NCBI GenBank assembly: GCA_030544235.1
Contig: CM060469.1
Location: 17,292,017-17,356,016, forward strand
Origin: Lepturacanthus savala
Taxonomy: Eukaryota > Chordata > Actinopteri > Scombriformes > Trichiuridae
Length of the DNA: 64,000 nucleotides
Direction: 5' to 3'
In this document: positions 39,955 to 50,955 of the stretch, piece by piece
Numbering within the stretch: position 1 is the first letter of the stretch
Layout: every line of letters begins with the position of its first letter
The notes under the pieces: model-generated
What the model was told of the DNA's origin: nothing
Seen by the model: the letters and a program-made list of their open reading frames with translations, nothing else
The model's database searches: none
Translations under genes and position numbers: made by a program

Positions 39955-42499
39955 AGTAAGAGATGGTTTAGCATTGATACTGTCACTGTTATTACAGTAA
40001 TTGCAAACATAATTTCCACATAGACCTCGGAATTTGCATTGCACCATATTTACATCTCATTACAAACTCTCCATGCAGCACTCTGCTCTGTGTGGTATAA
40101 ATATTAACTTCATCCGGTATTGCATCTCTTTTTCACCTTAACAGAAGAACTGATGTCATTTTTTTCCCCCTTTTGCGTAAAATCCCTCCGCTGGTAACCA
40201 GATTAGAGCGCCGCTCTCATGTTAGCTCAGTGGGGAGGGACTGGCTACAGTTTAGATTCCCTCATCCCCGTCTTTATCGCACCCGTGGCTGGATTTATTA
40301 AGCCTAATGCTGTTAATCTGCATGATTTTCAGTGTAAACCCATTAGGGGACATGCTGGAGGGAAGATAACAGCAGGGGAGATGATAGAAAACGTTCTCCA
40401 ACTTCTTGGCATTTATCAGAGGGACTGTGATCCTGTCAAAACGTGGACGACTGTCACAGGTCAGGGCGCGCCGAAAAAAAACAATGGCGTTAGTCCCCTT
40501 GTTATCGCCGAAGCTGGAGACGAGGTGTTGTTTACGGCCGCGTTATCTGCTCTGAGCCAGATCAGCGCACGCCCAGGAAACAGCATCAGAAGGCATCCTC
40601 CTCCTTCTCTGCAAAACAAACCTGGCTTTTACATAAACATTAACAAGGCAGGAGGGAGCTTGCGGCGTGGAGACTTCTCCTGACAAAGCCTGGCAGCTCC
40701 ACACATGTCAAACCCCGAACGATCGGCCATGTTAGAATGCTCAATAAGATGTAATAACATGGTACCACGGCGGCTTTCTGAGCGGTCAGGCTGCAGTCGA
40801 GGGCCCCTGCCTGGGTTTTCGTCCCGTGTGGTGAGTTCTGGGTCTGTCTCGTGACCACAGGGCCTCGCCGCCGTCTCTCTCCGGCGTCGCGAGCCGTTCG
40901 GTAGGCAGGGCCCATCCTCACCACACCTCACCACACCACAACACAGCGCGCAGCCACAGTCACATGAAACTCTGACACCCATCTGAGAGTCTGCAGGGCT
41001 GCATGTTTTCTGTCTGCCCTCAAAAGAGGCGCACTAGTGCGTGCCAGGGGATGGGAGTGCACCACGCTGACACTTTCACAAGCCTGTATGAGTTTCATAT
41101 GAATTTCAGCGGAAGATGCTGCATTTACTGAAATAATAACTGTATTCGTGACTTTGAGTTTTTGAAAGGATCAGAGGCTGATTTAAATGTCTACTCAACC
41201 GCATCACAATGTAGCGAGTTTATGTGATGGTTTACAGCTCGGAGTGGAGCAATGAGTACAAAAAAAAAAAAATCATGCAATTGAGGTCGATTCTTGAGGT
41301 CATAATAGCGTTTGTAGGTGAGTTATTGTACAGCGTTAGAATAGACGCTGCCAGCTATTTTTATTGTCACTGCGCTGAACGTTTACCATAAATCAGGGCT
41401 TGTCAAACACGAATGTTACACACAACTGCACATTATGCAGCTAGTTTTGTTTTGCAGCCCTAACCCTCATCTGTCTACATTTGAAATTCATTCAGCTGTC
41501 TTGGAAGAGAATTATTTATGAGCAAATCTGTTCATTGGAATGGCTCGTCTTGTTTTGCTTTGCCGCTCGCTCCCCAGACTCTGTTCTGCTGGGACCCCCT
41601 GTCAGAATCGACTTTTTTTTTTTTCTTAAATAGAGCCATTGCGCCAAAACATTGCAAATAAAAACAAAAAGTTTACTGTTTTTCCAAACATGGGGGATAT
41701 AATTAAATCTTCCTTTACGGATATTATAATAATCCAAAATACCCACCAGTCCCCATTTCCCTGAAGTTATTAGTGAGACTCTGTGTATCTGTTGTTTTAT
41801 TTGTCTTAAACTGGGTTTTCATGTCATCCCGTGGTGGGACGGAGGAGATCAGAGGTTAATGATGAGCAGCCAGAAAAGAGACGATTGGAGTGTGTTCCGT
41901 TCTCTGAGCTTAAACCCAGAGTGGTTCACGATTCCAGATGTCTCGGGCTCTTCTCTTTGAGAAGCGTGGGTTCAGGAGTTTACCCACAATCCTCTGGGCA
42001 ATCAAAATGCAGGGGAATCTTTGTGCAGGGATGGCGACGGTAGGCTGAGGTGGCCACTGGCGAGACATCTGCGTTTAAAGGGTCTAGGTGAATGTCTGGA
42101 CATGTCCTCTCTGAGGGAAAATTAGGGACAGAAGGAAAAGACAGAAACCGACATAATGCAAATAGCAACACTGGAGAAAGTACCGGCTTGAAATCCTTTT
42201 CAAGGAGTCTCCTGGGGCATTAAAAAAAAAACAATCTAATTGCAAAAATAAAATCTGAAGAACAAAGTGAAATCAAGTTTCGCACTGATCGCGAAGGTTC
42301 TCCCCCCTGGGGCAGAGGAGGAGAGAAGCGAATCCATGACTTTGTTTATTGCCATCCAAGCCAGCCGGCCCTGCAGCTCGTGCAATTGTTTGAGATGAGC
42401 TGGCAGCCTGCCAAGCCTGGAGTAAATCAGCACTGTCAGTCAGCAACAACAGCCAGCAAGAGGAGGGGGGAGGAGGAGGGGCAGGAGGGGGTGTTTTGT

Positions 42500-42540
42500 A
42501 TGTGTGTGCGTGTGTGTGTGTGTGTGTGTTTGTGTATGTG
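42500..42540. repeat. (TG)n microsatellite, imperfect
   Basis: TG repeat with a few substitutions, 165 bp left of a GA repeat in a strongly purine-biased stretch. Confidence 0.85.
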
Positions 42541-42701
42541 ATAGACCTACAGATAGTGAAGGAGTGGAGGAAAAATGAGCAATAGAAGAGGAGGGAAAGA
42601 GTACCAGGAAAGTGGGGGATGGGAGGAAAGAGAACGAACAAAAAAAAAACTCAGACGGAGAGAAAGAGGAGGGGCAGAGAAAGATGGAGCGAGAGAGAAA
42701 A

Positions 42702-42705
<4 letters not shown>

Positions 42706-42735
<30 letters not shown>
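42706..42735. repeat. (AG)15 microsatellite
   Basis: Thirty bases of pure AG at the end of a purine-rich stretch that begins near 42550. Confidence 0.9.
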
Positions 42736-42737
<2 letters not shown>

Positions 42738-43656
42738 CCCGGTGCTCTGTTGTGAAACATGAGCTCGGAAAAACTGCTCCGAGTTTAACACTCTACCCAA
42801 TGTTTTTGCAGTTGTTACTGTTTGGAGGAGGTACATTGCGTGAGCTGACACACACACACACACATGCACACAATTGTCCCAGAGCCCCACCCCTGGTGCT
42901 CTGGTTGTTTTTTTTCCTTCCCCCGGCCTCATCCCTCTCTCCACACTCCTGTTATCGAAGGTGAGGCGCGCTAACGAGACGGGGCCCCCCGACGTCTCCC
43001 GGCGCCCCCGCCGACCTGCCCTAGACGCTGGACTGGTCTTCCACCTATAGCGAAGATAGGCCTCCCGTCCATCCGTCTGTCCAGCCCGGGGAAGACGTGA
43101 AGTGCGTCTGGAAAGTGGGCAGCACGAGGCGAGCTCTTCTCTCATTACCGAGCACCTCAGGCCGTTGCCAGCGTTTTCTCGCGTGTCCTCAGGAAACCAC
43201 GCTGGCTCCTTATTTTTATCCTGCTACAGGAACCTTTGCACCCCCCCGCCAATTAGTTTCCAACAATGACCCGAATTGTTTATGTACTTGTCTATTGAGT
43301 GACATCCCATCCCCCACCTCCACCTTATCATAATTAGCCGGGGCATATGTCTTTTCTCAGTTACATGCCAAGTGCATGGATTTTCACACATGTGGAGAGA
43401 GAGTGGAAAGGCTTTGCAGGGTGTATTTTTAAATTGGGTCCAAAGTAGCGGTGGATAAAGTATAAAGAGTTGTTTTATTTTTTTAAAAAAGTGATAAAGT
43501 TGGAAAATATAGCTGGGGAGAAGGGGGGGGGGCAATAGCCAGCAGGAGAAGGAGAAGACAAGTTCAGCAGGTTCATGTGCTGCGCTGCTCCGGGGATTTA
43601 AATCCCTCCCCTTGACCACAGGATACTGCTAGTGTTTGTGAGTCAGAGATTTTCTG

Positions 43657-43657
<1 letters not shown>

Positions 43658-43689
<32 letters not shown>
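43658..43689. repeat. (TG)16 microsatellite
   Basis: Perfect TG repeat of 32 bases, followed by cttgtgtgtgtg. Confidence 0.9.
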
Positions 43690-43691
<2 letters not shown>

Positions 43692-45737
43692 TGTGTGTGT
43701 GTCACAGCTGTGAGGCCGGGAGTGACTGCAGCTCAACAAAGCACTGAGCTCTGCTGGGTTGCTCTTTGGTAAACAAAGAGAACTCACAGCGCTTGTATGG
43801 TGGATTGCCCAACCTCTCCTTGTCAGGGAAAGTAAAGAAAAGAGCCGGTCGAGCAGAGCGGATTAAAGGAGAAGTCGCATATAAGAGTAGGGAGTTTTTA
43901 TACTGAGAAAAAGAGCATTGTTGTCACCAAAATAAAAATTTTTTTTTTTTTTGTTGTTGCTTTTGCTGTTTTTTTCCCCCAGTTTCTGCACGTCTGGGCT
44001 ACTGGCCGAGGGGTTGCCAGAGGAGGTCAGCTGTGTTCAGTCACAGCAGGGAGGGGGGGTTGGGGGTTGCCCAGCTGAACCAGGGTCAGCCCCACTCTCC
44101 CGAACAGCTACACGCAGCACTGTTGGCTTTGCTGCCTATTTAACTGCCCCATATATGCACCACCAGATGTGAAAAGAAGGGGGGGGAAAGAAGAACGGAG
44201 AGCCTACAAATATATCTAATCCTTGTTGCCTCCATTGATACCTGTAGGAACTGGCGTTCTGTTTAGGTCTGATGTTTTAATCCTTTCTGCTATGATATTT
44301 GCAGATTTCTAGCAATTAGGTAACAGAAGCTAGTAGCAAATTCAACATAAATCTGAAATGTTCAAGCGCACGCTTCAATTTGCACAAAAGATTCACCGTT
44401 TTATTTAGGCCCCTGCATTACTAGTCTAGACCTTTTTTTTTTATCTGGATAATTTCATTTGGTAGTTAAAAAAAATCTCCTTCCACACACTGATCTGACA
44501 AATCTGTCAGACTACACAGAAACCTCAACACAAACATGATCTGCCTAAAAGCCTGAGATACCATGCCAGTAATGGCTGACAAGTTACTTCAAGACTGCAA
44601 TGCGTTATTTATTAGTTGTTACTGTCATTTCAAAATAACTGGAAATATGGATTTGTTGATCTAAATATAGCGCACCTTAATCATTATTGCTGCAAGTCAC
44701 AACAGGGATCTTGCTGACAAGTTTTCAAAAAGCTGGTGATTCCACTGTTGAAAGTGGTTCTCACGTCTTCAACAACATCCTCCAAAACAAGCAGGAGAAT
44801 GTTAATTTCTGCTGTTTTGTGGTTTTATCTCTACTCTCATGCTCCACTTGCTTCCTTGCTAACTTCATGTTTCCATGGTACCTCTGTAAAAGTTACATTA
44901 CCGGTGCTCAGGAAGTGGAGAATTCTTTAGCCACATAAAGTGCATTTGACTACGATGTTCTTCAAATCCTTGTTAAAGTTGCTCTATTGTGGTGATTTTA
45001 GCAAATTTGTATGAAAATGACCACTTAAAGCCAGGTTAAAAACAATTGTAATGCACGTTACTCACATTTGTACCGAGTAAAATATTACCATTTTTCCCCC
45101 TGCAATGCCTTACATTATGATGTTACAGAAAAAAAAAACAATGCATGACAATAATTTATTACTTTTGTAATGAGTTACTCCCACTGAAAAAGTTTCAAAT
45201 ACCTGCATTAAAGAATGTTTTGAACATGCAGAGCACAACATTGTAGTGATTCAAAAACACAGGGGATCTACGCGGATTATACAGATGTACTTTCACTTAA
45301 ATGCAGTAATCTTAGATTCAGCAGTAAAGCTGCAAATGACACCAGAGTATCAGGAGTGCAGACATAACCTCAAACATGGCCGCCATTGCTGTTGTTCTGA
45401 ACAGAATGTGCAAGTGTGACCAACGCTTTGTTTGTGAGCATGCGTGAACCGTTCTTTGACACCATGAGTCCGAAAAATATCCTAATGTGGTTCACTACGC
45501 TAATCTACTCAATCGGATATTTTAAAATCTTCCAGTTGTTTATCTGGTTTGACAAATCTCCGAACAGATGCTGTGATGGTGCGGTTCAGTGCCCGAATCG
45601 GATAGAAAAGTGTGTGGATACAAAAAAAAACCAATCTAGATTTATGTATTTGGGGGATTAATTCAGAGTGATGTTATCTGTCTGATTCAGTGTTATCAGT
45701 GATTATTAGGTGTGTGAATGGGGTGTTTGCTGTAGAG

Positions 45738-46132
45738 CAGAGGTGTCAAACATGGGGCCCAGGGGCCAGAAACAGCCCGCTAAGGGTCCAACCCAATCCA
45801 CTGGATGACTGTACAAAGATTGACAAGAAATGTACTAGTTCCTATTTCTCCACAGAAATATGAAGTCTGTTAGCATTTTTCAGAGCTCAAGGGATACAAT
45901 ATTTACAGTTTTGATTTGTAAATAGTTTGTAAATAGTTTCAGGAGAAAACTTCACCTGCAATATTGGTCAGTGAGTAAAAGACATCTCTCCTTGAAAATA
46001 GGTAAATTAATCATGTAAAAAAAGAGGGGAGGAATACGTAGGTGTTGTTATTCATATGTAAATTCTTACTGGTCTGACTCACTTTGAGTTCTTGTATGTG
46101 GCCCAGGAACTAAACTGAGTTTGACACCGCTG
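45738..46132. mobile_element. hAT-type MITE (395 bp)
   Basis: The termini CAGAGGTGTCAAAC and GTTTGACACCGCTG are inverted repeats. The flanking octamers CTGTAGAG (45730-45737) and CTGTAGGA (46133-46140) form a slightly diverged 8-bp target duplication, as expected for hAT elements. It has no transposase frame. Confidence 0.85.
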
Positions 46133-47107
46133 CTGTAGGAAAGTAACGGGTGGTTGGAGCGGTTTTGCTTCTGCTGGTGGCTGATAGAAAGTATCTCACT
46201 CCTATAATTGGCGGCGTGTCTGCATGCATGTCTGGTGTTGGGCCTATATCTGGAGTTGTCGCACGCCATTGCACGACTGTGGGAAGAAAGAAACTGCAAC
46301 ATTGATCACTGAGGGGTGAAATGAAAAGAGACTGTATCACATTTTCGACCCTCTATATTCTCTCATATGAGGCTTAAAACCTCAATTACCTCACAACATT
46401 GTGATCTACTACCCAACTATTGAGTGTGTAATGTGTAAATTCTGGTGTTTTCTTTGCATAATTTTGCAAAAAAACTAAACTGATCCATGATGAGGCTAAA
46501 CGAGACAAGGGGTGAGGGCTATTTTGCCTAAAGAGTGAAAGTGTAGGTTTTGTCACTTGGGACAACCATAAATAGAATAAATGGAGAAACAAATGGCAAG
46601 AGAAGAACAATATTATAAAGTATAATATAAACACATCATCTAATCATCAGAATAGAGTTTAATTCATTATTAATTGCATCTTCTGTTGCCATTTACTAAC
46701 TCTTTTATTTATCCGCTTATTGCTTTTCTTTGACATTCTTTCTTGACATTTATATGCTCTGAAATGAGGTTTAGAGGTGATTTATGGCCATAAAGTTGGA
46801 ACATCTCGTTCATCTTTATTGTCCAACTTGAGCGAGCGAGACAGTGACAAACCAAACCAATTTTTCCATTACCATAGAAAGTTTTTCATAAATGTGGCTC
46901 ATTCTCAGAAGATTCTTCCCGCTCTTATTTTGGGCCGAAACCACAGATACACACCACATCAATTACACTCTGAGGCATAATGTGGGATGTGACTCAGCTT
47001 CCTCACTGAAGTAACAGAAGCTGAAAACAGTTCATACATTTGTAACTTTTTTCTGTGTAGCTCTTTCTCTTTTGACGCTAACGGCCACAGGCTCAATAAT
47101 GGGTACA

Positions 47108-47218
47108 GCTGCAACTAACGACTAATTTGATAGTCAATTAATCTATTGATTATGGAAACAATTAATTGATTAGTTCATAAAATGGTGTAAAATGTCGATC
47201 ATTGTTTCCTAAAGCTGT
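47108..47218. repeat. interspersed repeat of the TGCAACTAA type
   Basis: It contains gctgcaactaacgactaat, gattaatt-like AT stretches and aaatggtgtaaaatgtcgat, as in many fish genomes and in the bmf intron 3 copy at 60277. Its transposon class is not clear from sequence alone. Confidence 0.5.
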
Positions 47219-47570
47219 ACACTGCAAAAACATTAAATCCGATCAGGTGAAAATAGCTTGTTTTAGGCACAAATAGTCCAAGATTGAGTCAAATTATTTT
47301 GAATCATCATATTTCATTGACAGACAGTTTTGCTCATTTCAAGTTTTATTTCTTGATTCCAGCCAATTTAATCTTGTTTTATTTCTCATTATTGTTATAA
47401 AAAATAAGAAAAAAGACAAAATTATTCGATGAAAAGACAAAAATATGAGATAAAAAAACAAAAATGAGAGATAAAGAGACAACATTATGATAAAAAGTCA
47501 TGTCTTGTTTTCTTCAAACAAGAAATGAAGCAAGATTTGAGCAGCTGAAACCAGAGAACAGGACGTTTTT
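47219..47570. repeat. probable degenerate interspersed repeat (CACTGCAAAAA type)
   Basis: It starts acactgcaaaaacattaaa and has gaaatgaagcaagatttgag towards the right, resembling a widespread AT-rich fish element. Ends are unclear and no target duplication was found. Confidence 0.35.
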
Positions 47571-47611
47571 TTCTTTAAAAAATACTCATATTGATTAAAA
47601 ACATTGTGCAA

Positions 47612-47661
47612 TTCTATTCTAAGGATGGGGGAAGTTGTATTCCCCCATCCTTAGAATAGAA
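47612..47661. repeat. perfect 22-bp inverted repeat with 6-base loop
   Basis: Positions 47612-47633 are exactly complementary to 47640-47661, with GTTGTA between them. The arms contain ctaaggatgggggaa and its complement. The hairpin is too short for a normal microRNA precursor and I recognise no family. Confidence 0.85.
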
Positions 47662-49237
47662 GAATATGTGATTTGTAATTTTTGGCTATAGAAATAAACT
47701 TGACTTTTCCACCATAGACACATTGAAAGACACTCACAGTCTTTTTCCTTTAATCATGAGAATATTAATTAACACAGGCGTGGGTGAGGTGATAATTACG
47801 TAATTGCATGTGTGTGCTGCGGTGAAGAGCTACTTGAAGAGTTCTCTGGGCTTGGGGGTGAATCTGCGGTGTGCTGGTGGCGTGGAGCAGGTGCTGAGGT
47901 GCCTGTCAACTCTAATTTGCCATTATTCCCTCTAACGCAGCCACTTTATTCACTTAGTGACACAGCGCACCACTTTAGCTTCGCGTTAAGAAGGACAAAT
48001 TGAAGCTGCGGTCGGAGCTCGAGCAGAAACTGCCTCCTCGGGTCCTGGCCGGAGAGAGAGAGAGAGCCGGGCAAGGAGTTAACAACGTAGGCTGCCGTGT
48101 TTTGATTGGCTTCGCAGACATAAACAAGAGCCGTACTTGTGCGTGACCCCTGGGCCTGACCCCAGAGATAGACGCTCCTCTAATGGGGGTCTCTTTCAGT
48201 GGGCGGCCGGGCCGGGGGGAAACAGAGGAGCCATTGTTTGAGCCGGGAGGGGTGGGGGAAGCTAATGCTCTCCCTATTAAAAGTGCTGAGGCCAAAAGGA
48301 GAGGACTGTAGGAGCCACGAAGCCGAGGTAAACAGCCAGGGAGACATCCTTGGCACATGGCTGCCTATTAGGGTTCAAATCTAGGAAAATATCACTCTGA
48401 CTCGCACCAAAAGCAAGCAAACACATCTCTGCGGAGATGACACTGAGGTCTGCAGTCATATGAGCTTCATGTGTTTTGACAGTTGTATAAATAGCACTGT
48501 TAATTAGCTCCTATTAAGTCTGAAAATTCCTGCACTTAAAAAAAAAATCCTAAGACACAGGATTAGGAAGGGAGCGCCGAACAGTTGTGTATGCTACATC
48601 AACCATGACTTGGGTAGAAGCTGTTGTTCTGTCTCGACCATATCCCCCGACACACACCATCGCCGTGTGCACGTTTTTTTTTTTTGTGCAGGGAAGGGAG
48701 GAGGCCACAATAGGGGGGGGTGTGTACTCTTCTGCTGTGAGTGGCCAAACAGGTGAGTCAGTCGTCTGTGAAGCGTGAAACTGTACCTGGCATGTACGAC
48801 AATAGAAGTGCCACGCGTCGGCCCCCGGGGGGGGAGGAGACTGTGAAGCACGGGCAACCGCTTCGACTTGTCTGGTCTGCAGAAGGAAAGAAAATCTCCC
48901 TAAAAGAAAAGTAGCTTACATAGAAACGCATGTTGAATGGATATCAAAGGTTATCCTATGCACAATTGAAAGAAAACTTTTAAGAAACCTTGTGAGAATA
49001 ATGCACTTTATGTGCTTTACAAATACCAGTAATGCAATCTAAACTTTCATGTTTATACACGTCAAATGTAATCAATCATTCCCATTCCTCGAGGGCATCC
49101 ACGCCGCGGTGTAACTAATCTGCAGGCTCAGCAGCGCCGGCCTTAACCTCTTAGGAAGTGACAGTAATACGCTGTGAGGTAACTCTTCTCATTTACTTTA
49201 TTATATGTGGGCTCATTCAGTTGTCATGCAACACTTG

Positions 49238-49240
<3 letters not shown>

Positions 49241-49269
<29 letters not shown>
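49241..49269. repeat. (GT)n microsatellite, 29 bp
   Basis: Perfect GT repeat followed by a G-rich stretch (gtggggga). Confidence 0.9.
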
Positions 49270-49270
<1 letters not shown>

Positions 49271-49449
49271 TGGGGGATGAAGTTGTTAAGAGAGGTTTGG
49301 AAGCCCTGCTGCTCCCACTAAATTAATGACCTAACACCAGGAGGGAGGTGATGGGCACAGTCTCTGCCAAAACGCCTGGGTAGCTTCAAATGCCTGGCTG
49401 CTCTCTGAGAGAATGCCATTCAAGTTGGTTTAGTAGAGAGAAAAACAGT

Positions 49450-49958
49450 AACATGTTTTGGGAAATTCTGGATTTATAAGTTTTCATTTTCACAGTTTAA
49501 TATTCAAATTTTTTAAGGTCTGATTTTAAAAATGAACATGTTATTATGGTCCAAAAGCACATATTAGACCTGTAGCAGCAATCACTCATTCTGTTACCCC
49601 CAATCTCCTCCCCTCACTCAGTTGTGATTGTGTTGGAAATATCTCATCCCTTCAGAGAGCTGGCATCAATCGGAGAAACAAAATGTCAGGTATAAGCACT
49701 CCAGAAAGATGGAGGCAGCTATATGGACCCAGGGATGGTTACTATTAACTGCTACTCCTGTTGTAACATCACAAACTGAGGTGTTTTATTAAATGGTCCG
49801 TGTTCAGCCAAAGTTCAACAATATTACAGAGGAAGTCAAACTACAACAGAATGAGTGGGATGAGTGGCGTCTGTGCGTTAAGCAACAACAGAGACCGAAA
49901 TATTTACACACAAGCACTAAACTTTTTTTTTTTTTTTTTCATAATAGGGCCCCGTTAA
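49450..49958. mobile_element. TTAA-type MITE, family 2, copy C (inverted)
   Basis: Read on the minus strand it begins TTAACGGGGCCCTATTATG and contains ggaccataataacatg and the gtgatgttacaacaggagtagc block seen in copies A and B. A run of 18 T lies near its right end. The left boundary is approximate. As at 39 kb, a Tc1-like MITE lies close by. Confidence 0.6.
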
Positions 49959-50002
49959 TACTATACCTGTATCTTTAATCATGAATTTTATTTCTGTACC
50001 TA

Positions 50003-50360
50003 TACATTACTGTTCAAAGTTTGGGGTCACCCAGACAATTGAAAAATGAAAAGTCACACTTTTATTTACCACCATGAGCTGTAAAATGAATAGAAGTTTT
50101 TATTATATGAGCCTTCTGAGCAAATATGTTATACCATTAGAACACTGGACTGATAGTTGCTGGAAATGGGCCTCTATACACCTATGTTGATATTGCACCA
50201 AAAACCAGACTTTCTACCTAGAATAATCATTTACCACATTAGCAATGAATACAGTGCATTTCTAATTAGTTTAAAGTTATCTTCATTGAAAAAAATAGTG
50301 CTTTTCTTCTAAAAAATAAGGAAATCTCTAAGTGACCCCAAACTTTTGAATGGTAGTGTA
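50003..50360. mobile_element. Tc1-like MITE, copy 2 (intact ends)
   Basis: It starts TACATTACTGTTCAAAG and ends with the inverted counterpart TTTGAATGGTAGTGTA, both followed inward by tttggggtcac or its complement. TA is present at each end as expected for Tc1/mariner insertion. It has no transposase frame. The interior (ggaaatgggcctct, aagttatcttcattgaaa) is shared with the copy at 39239. At 358 bp it looks like an internally shortened relative of that copy. Confidence 0.8.
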
Positions 50361-50716
50361 CAACTACTGCTCTGCTCTGAATTATCAAAATCAGATCAAA
50401 ATTCAATCATACTTTCTTATAGTAACATATGACAGAGAGCAGTGTCAACCAATAGTAACATTACATTCACCTCTCAATCAAGGTGAGTGTTCCTCCATGT
50501 TTGAACATTAGCTGAATGTTAGCTGCTACCTGATTTAACCTACACATGCTATTATACGTCCAATTTTCAACGATCCAATCAAATGCCTCATTTTGCCCTG
50601 CCTGTATATACGGTTATGCAATTTGGAAATGCTCTCGAAATGCAGATCCAGGTAAGTTTTAAGAACTTGTGCTGATTTGTTTTGTATTTAATCCAAAGAC
50701 TCAACTTGACACCTTC

Positions 50717-50730
50717 AATAAAATTTTATT
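50717..50730 (-). terminator. candidate poly(A) signal ending bmf
   Basis: AATAAA lies on the minus strand at 50730-50725 and on the plus strand at 50717-50722, inside the perfect 20-bp palindrome TTCAATAAAATTTTATTGAA (50714-50733). A GT-containing stretch follows on the minus strand (ggtgtcaagttgag). It is the last good hexamer before a MITE begins at 50360. A plus-strand transcript could use the same palindrome, but none is evident. Confidence 0.5.
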
Positions 50731-50805
50731 GAAAAAAAAGTACCAATAAACAACAAGAAATCCAGAAAAAAAAGATTTGTAGAGCAAAGCTCCATATGTA
50801 CAGCA

Positions 50806-50813
50806 TATTGCAC
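50806..50813 (-). promoter_or_regulatory. miR-92/25 family 8-mer seed match
   Basis: The plus strand reads TATTGCACT, identical to nucleotides 1-9 of miR-92a. It lies about 100 nt before the inferred poly(A) site and 120 nt from the extended miR-221 site. The miR-17-92 cluster is known to repress the related BH3-only gene Bim; a link to bmf is inferred. Confidence 0.4.
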
Positions 50814-50931
50814 TACATAACAAATTGTCTTTACTTCCATATTATATCAACAACCAAAAAATATGTATAAACACAAAAAAAAAATGAGTGCACAGTATAG
50901 TCTCGAAAACACACAGTCAATGTTTACAAAA

Positions 50932-50955
50932 ATGCTACATTTTCGCTGGGTCTCA
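50932..50955 (-). promoter_or_regulatory. miR-221/222 target site with extensive 3' pairing
   Basis: In the bmf sense strand the site has ATGTAGCA, the 8-mer match of miR-221/222. Upstream of it the sequence GAGACCCAGC pairs with the miR-221 3' half. By hand, miR-221 nucleotides 2-9, 11-12 and 14-23 pair (one G:U), with a mismatch at 10 and a bulge at 13. The terminal CTGGGTCTC on the plus strand also resembles the 3' end of miR-222. The microRNA sequences are from memory. It lies about 220 nt before the inferred poly(A) site. Confidence 0.55.

Larger units (their letters stand above)
39955..45737. other. intergenic DNA, partly GC- and CpG-rich
   Basis: CpG-rich patches occur at 40780-40960 and 42960-43100, each with tempting but unsupported open frames. 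The 154-codon frame at 40219-40683 matches no family I recognise and lies in DNA that looks regulatory (ttattaagcctaatg, gttaatctgcatg). Confidence 0.45.
46133..49449. other. intergenic DNA with old repeats and a hairpin
   Basis: It holds the interspersed repeats at 47108 and 47219 and the perfect hairpin at 47612. A GC-richer stretch at 47990-48280 contains no frame that I can assign. Confidence 0.5.

Noticed and set aside
40219..40683. 154-codon plus-strand open frame
   Set aside because: No recognisable domain or typical composition, no splice context, and the DNA looks like regulatory sequence. Probably chance.
42575..43145. Long open frames on both strands (129-164 codons)
   Set aside because: They are read from GA and CA repeats (Arg/Glu or Ser/Leu runs), with no real coding signature.
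42960..43260. GC-rich patch as promoter and first exon of another gene
   Set aside because: CpG density is local, no downstream exon with a matching phase was found, and there is no recognisable protein.
45416..45661. 81-codon plus-strand frame with a hydrophobic middle
   Set aside because: It sits beside a hAT MITE in repeat-like sequence; no family is recognised.
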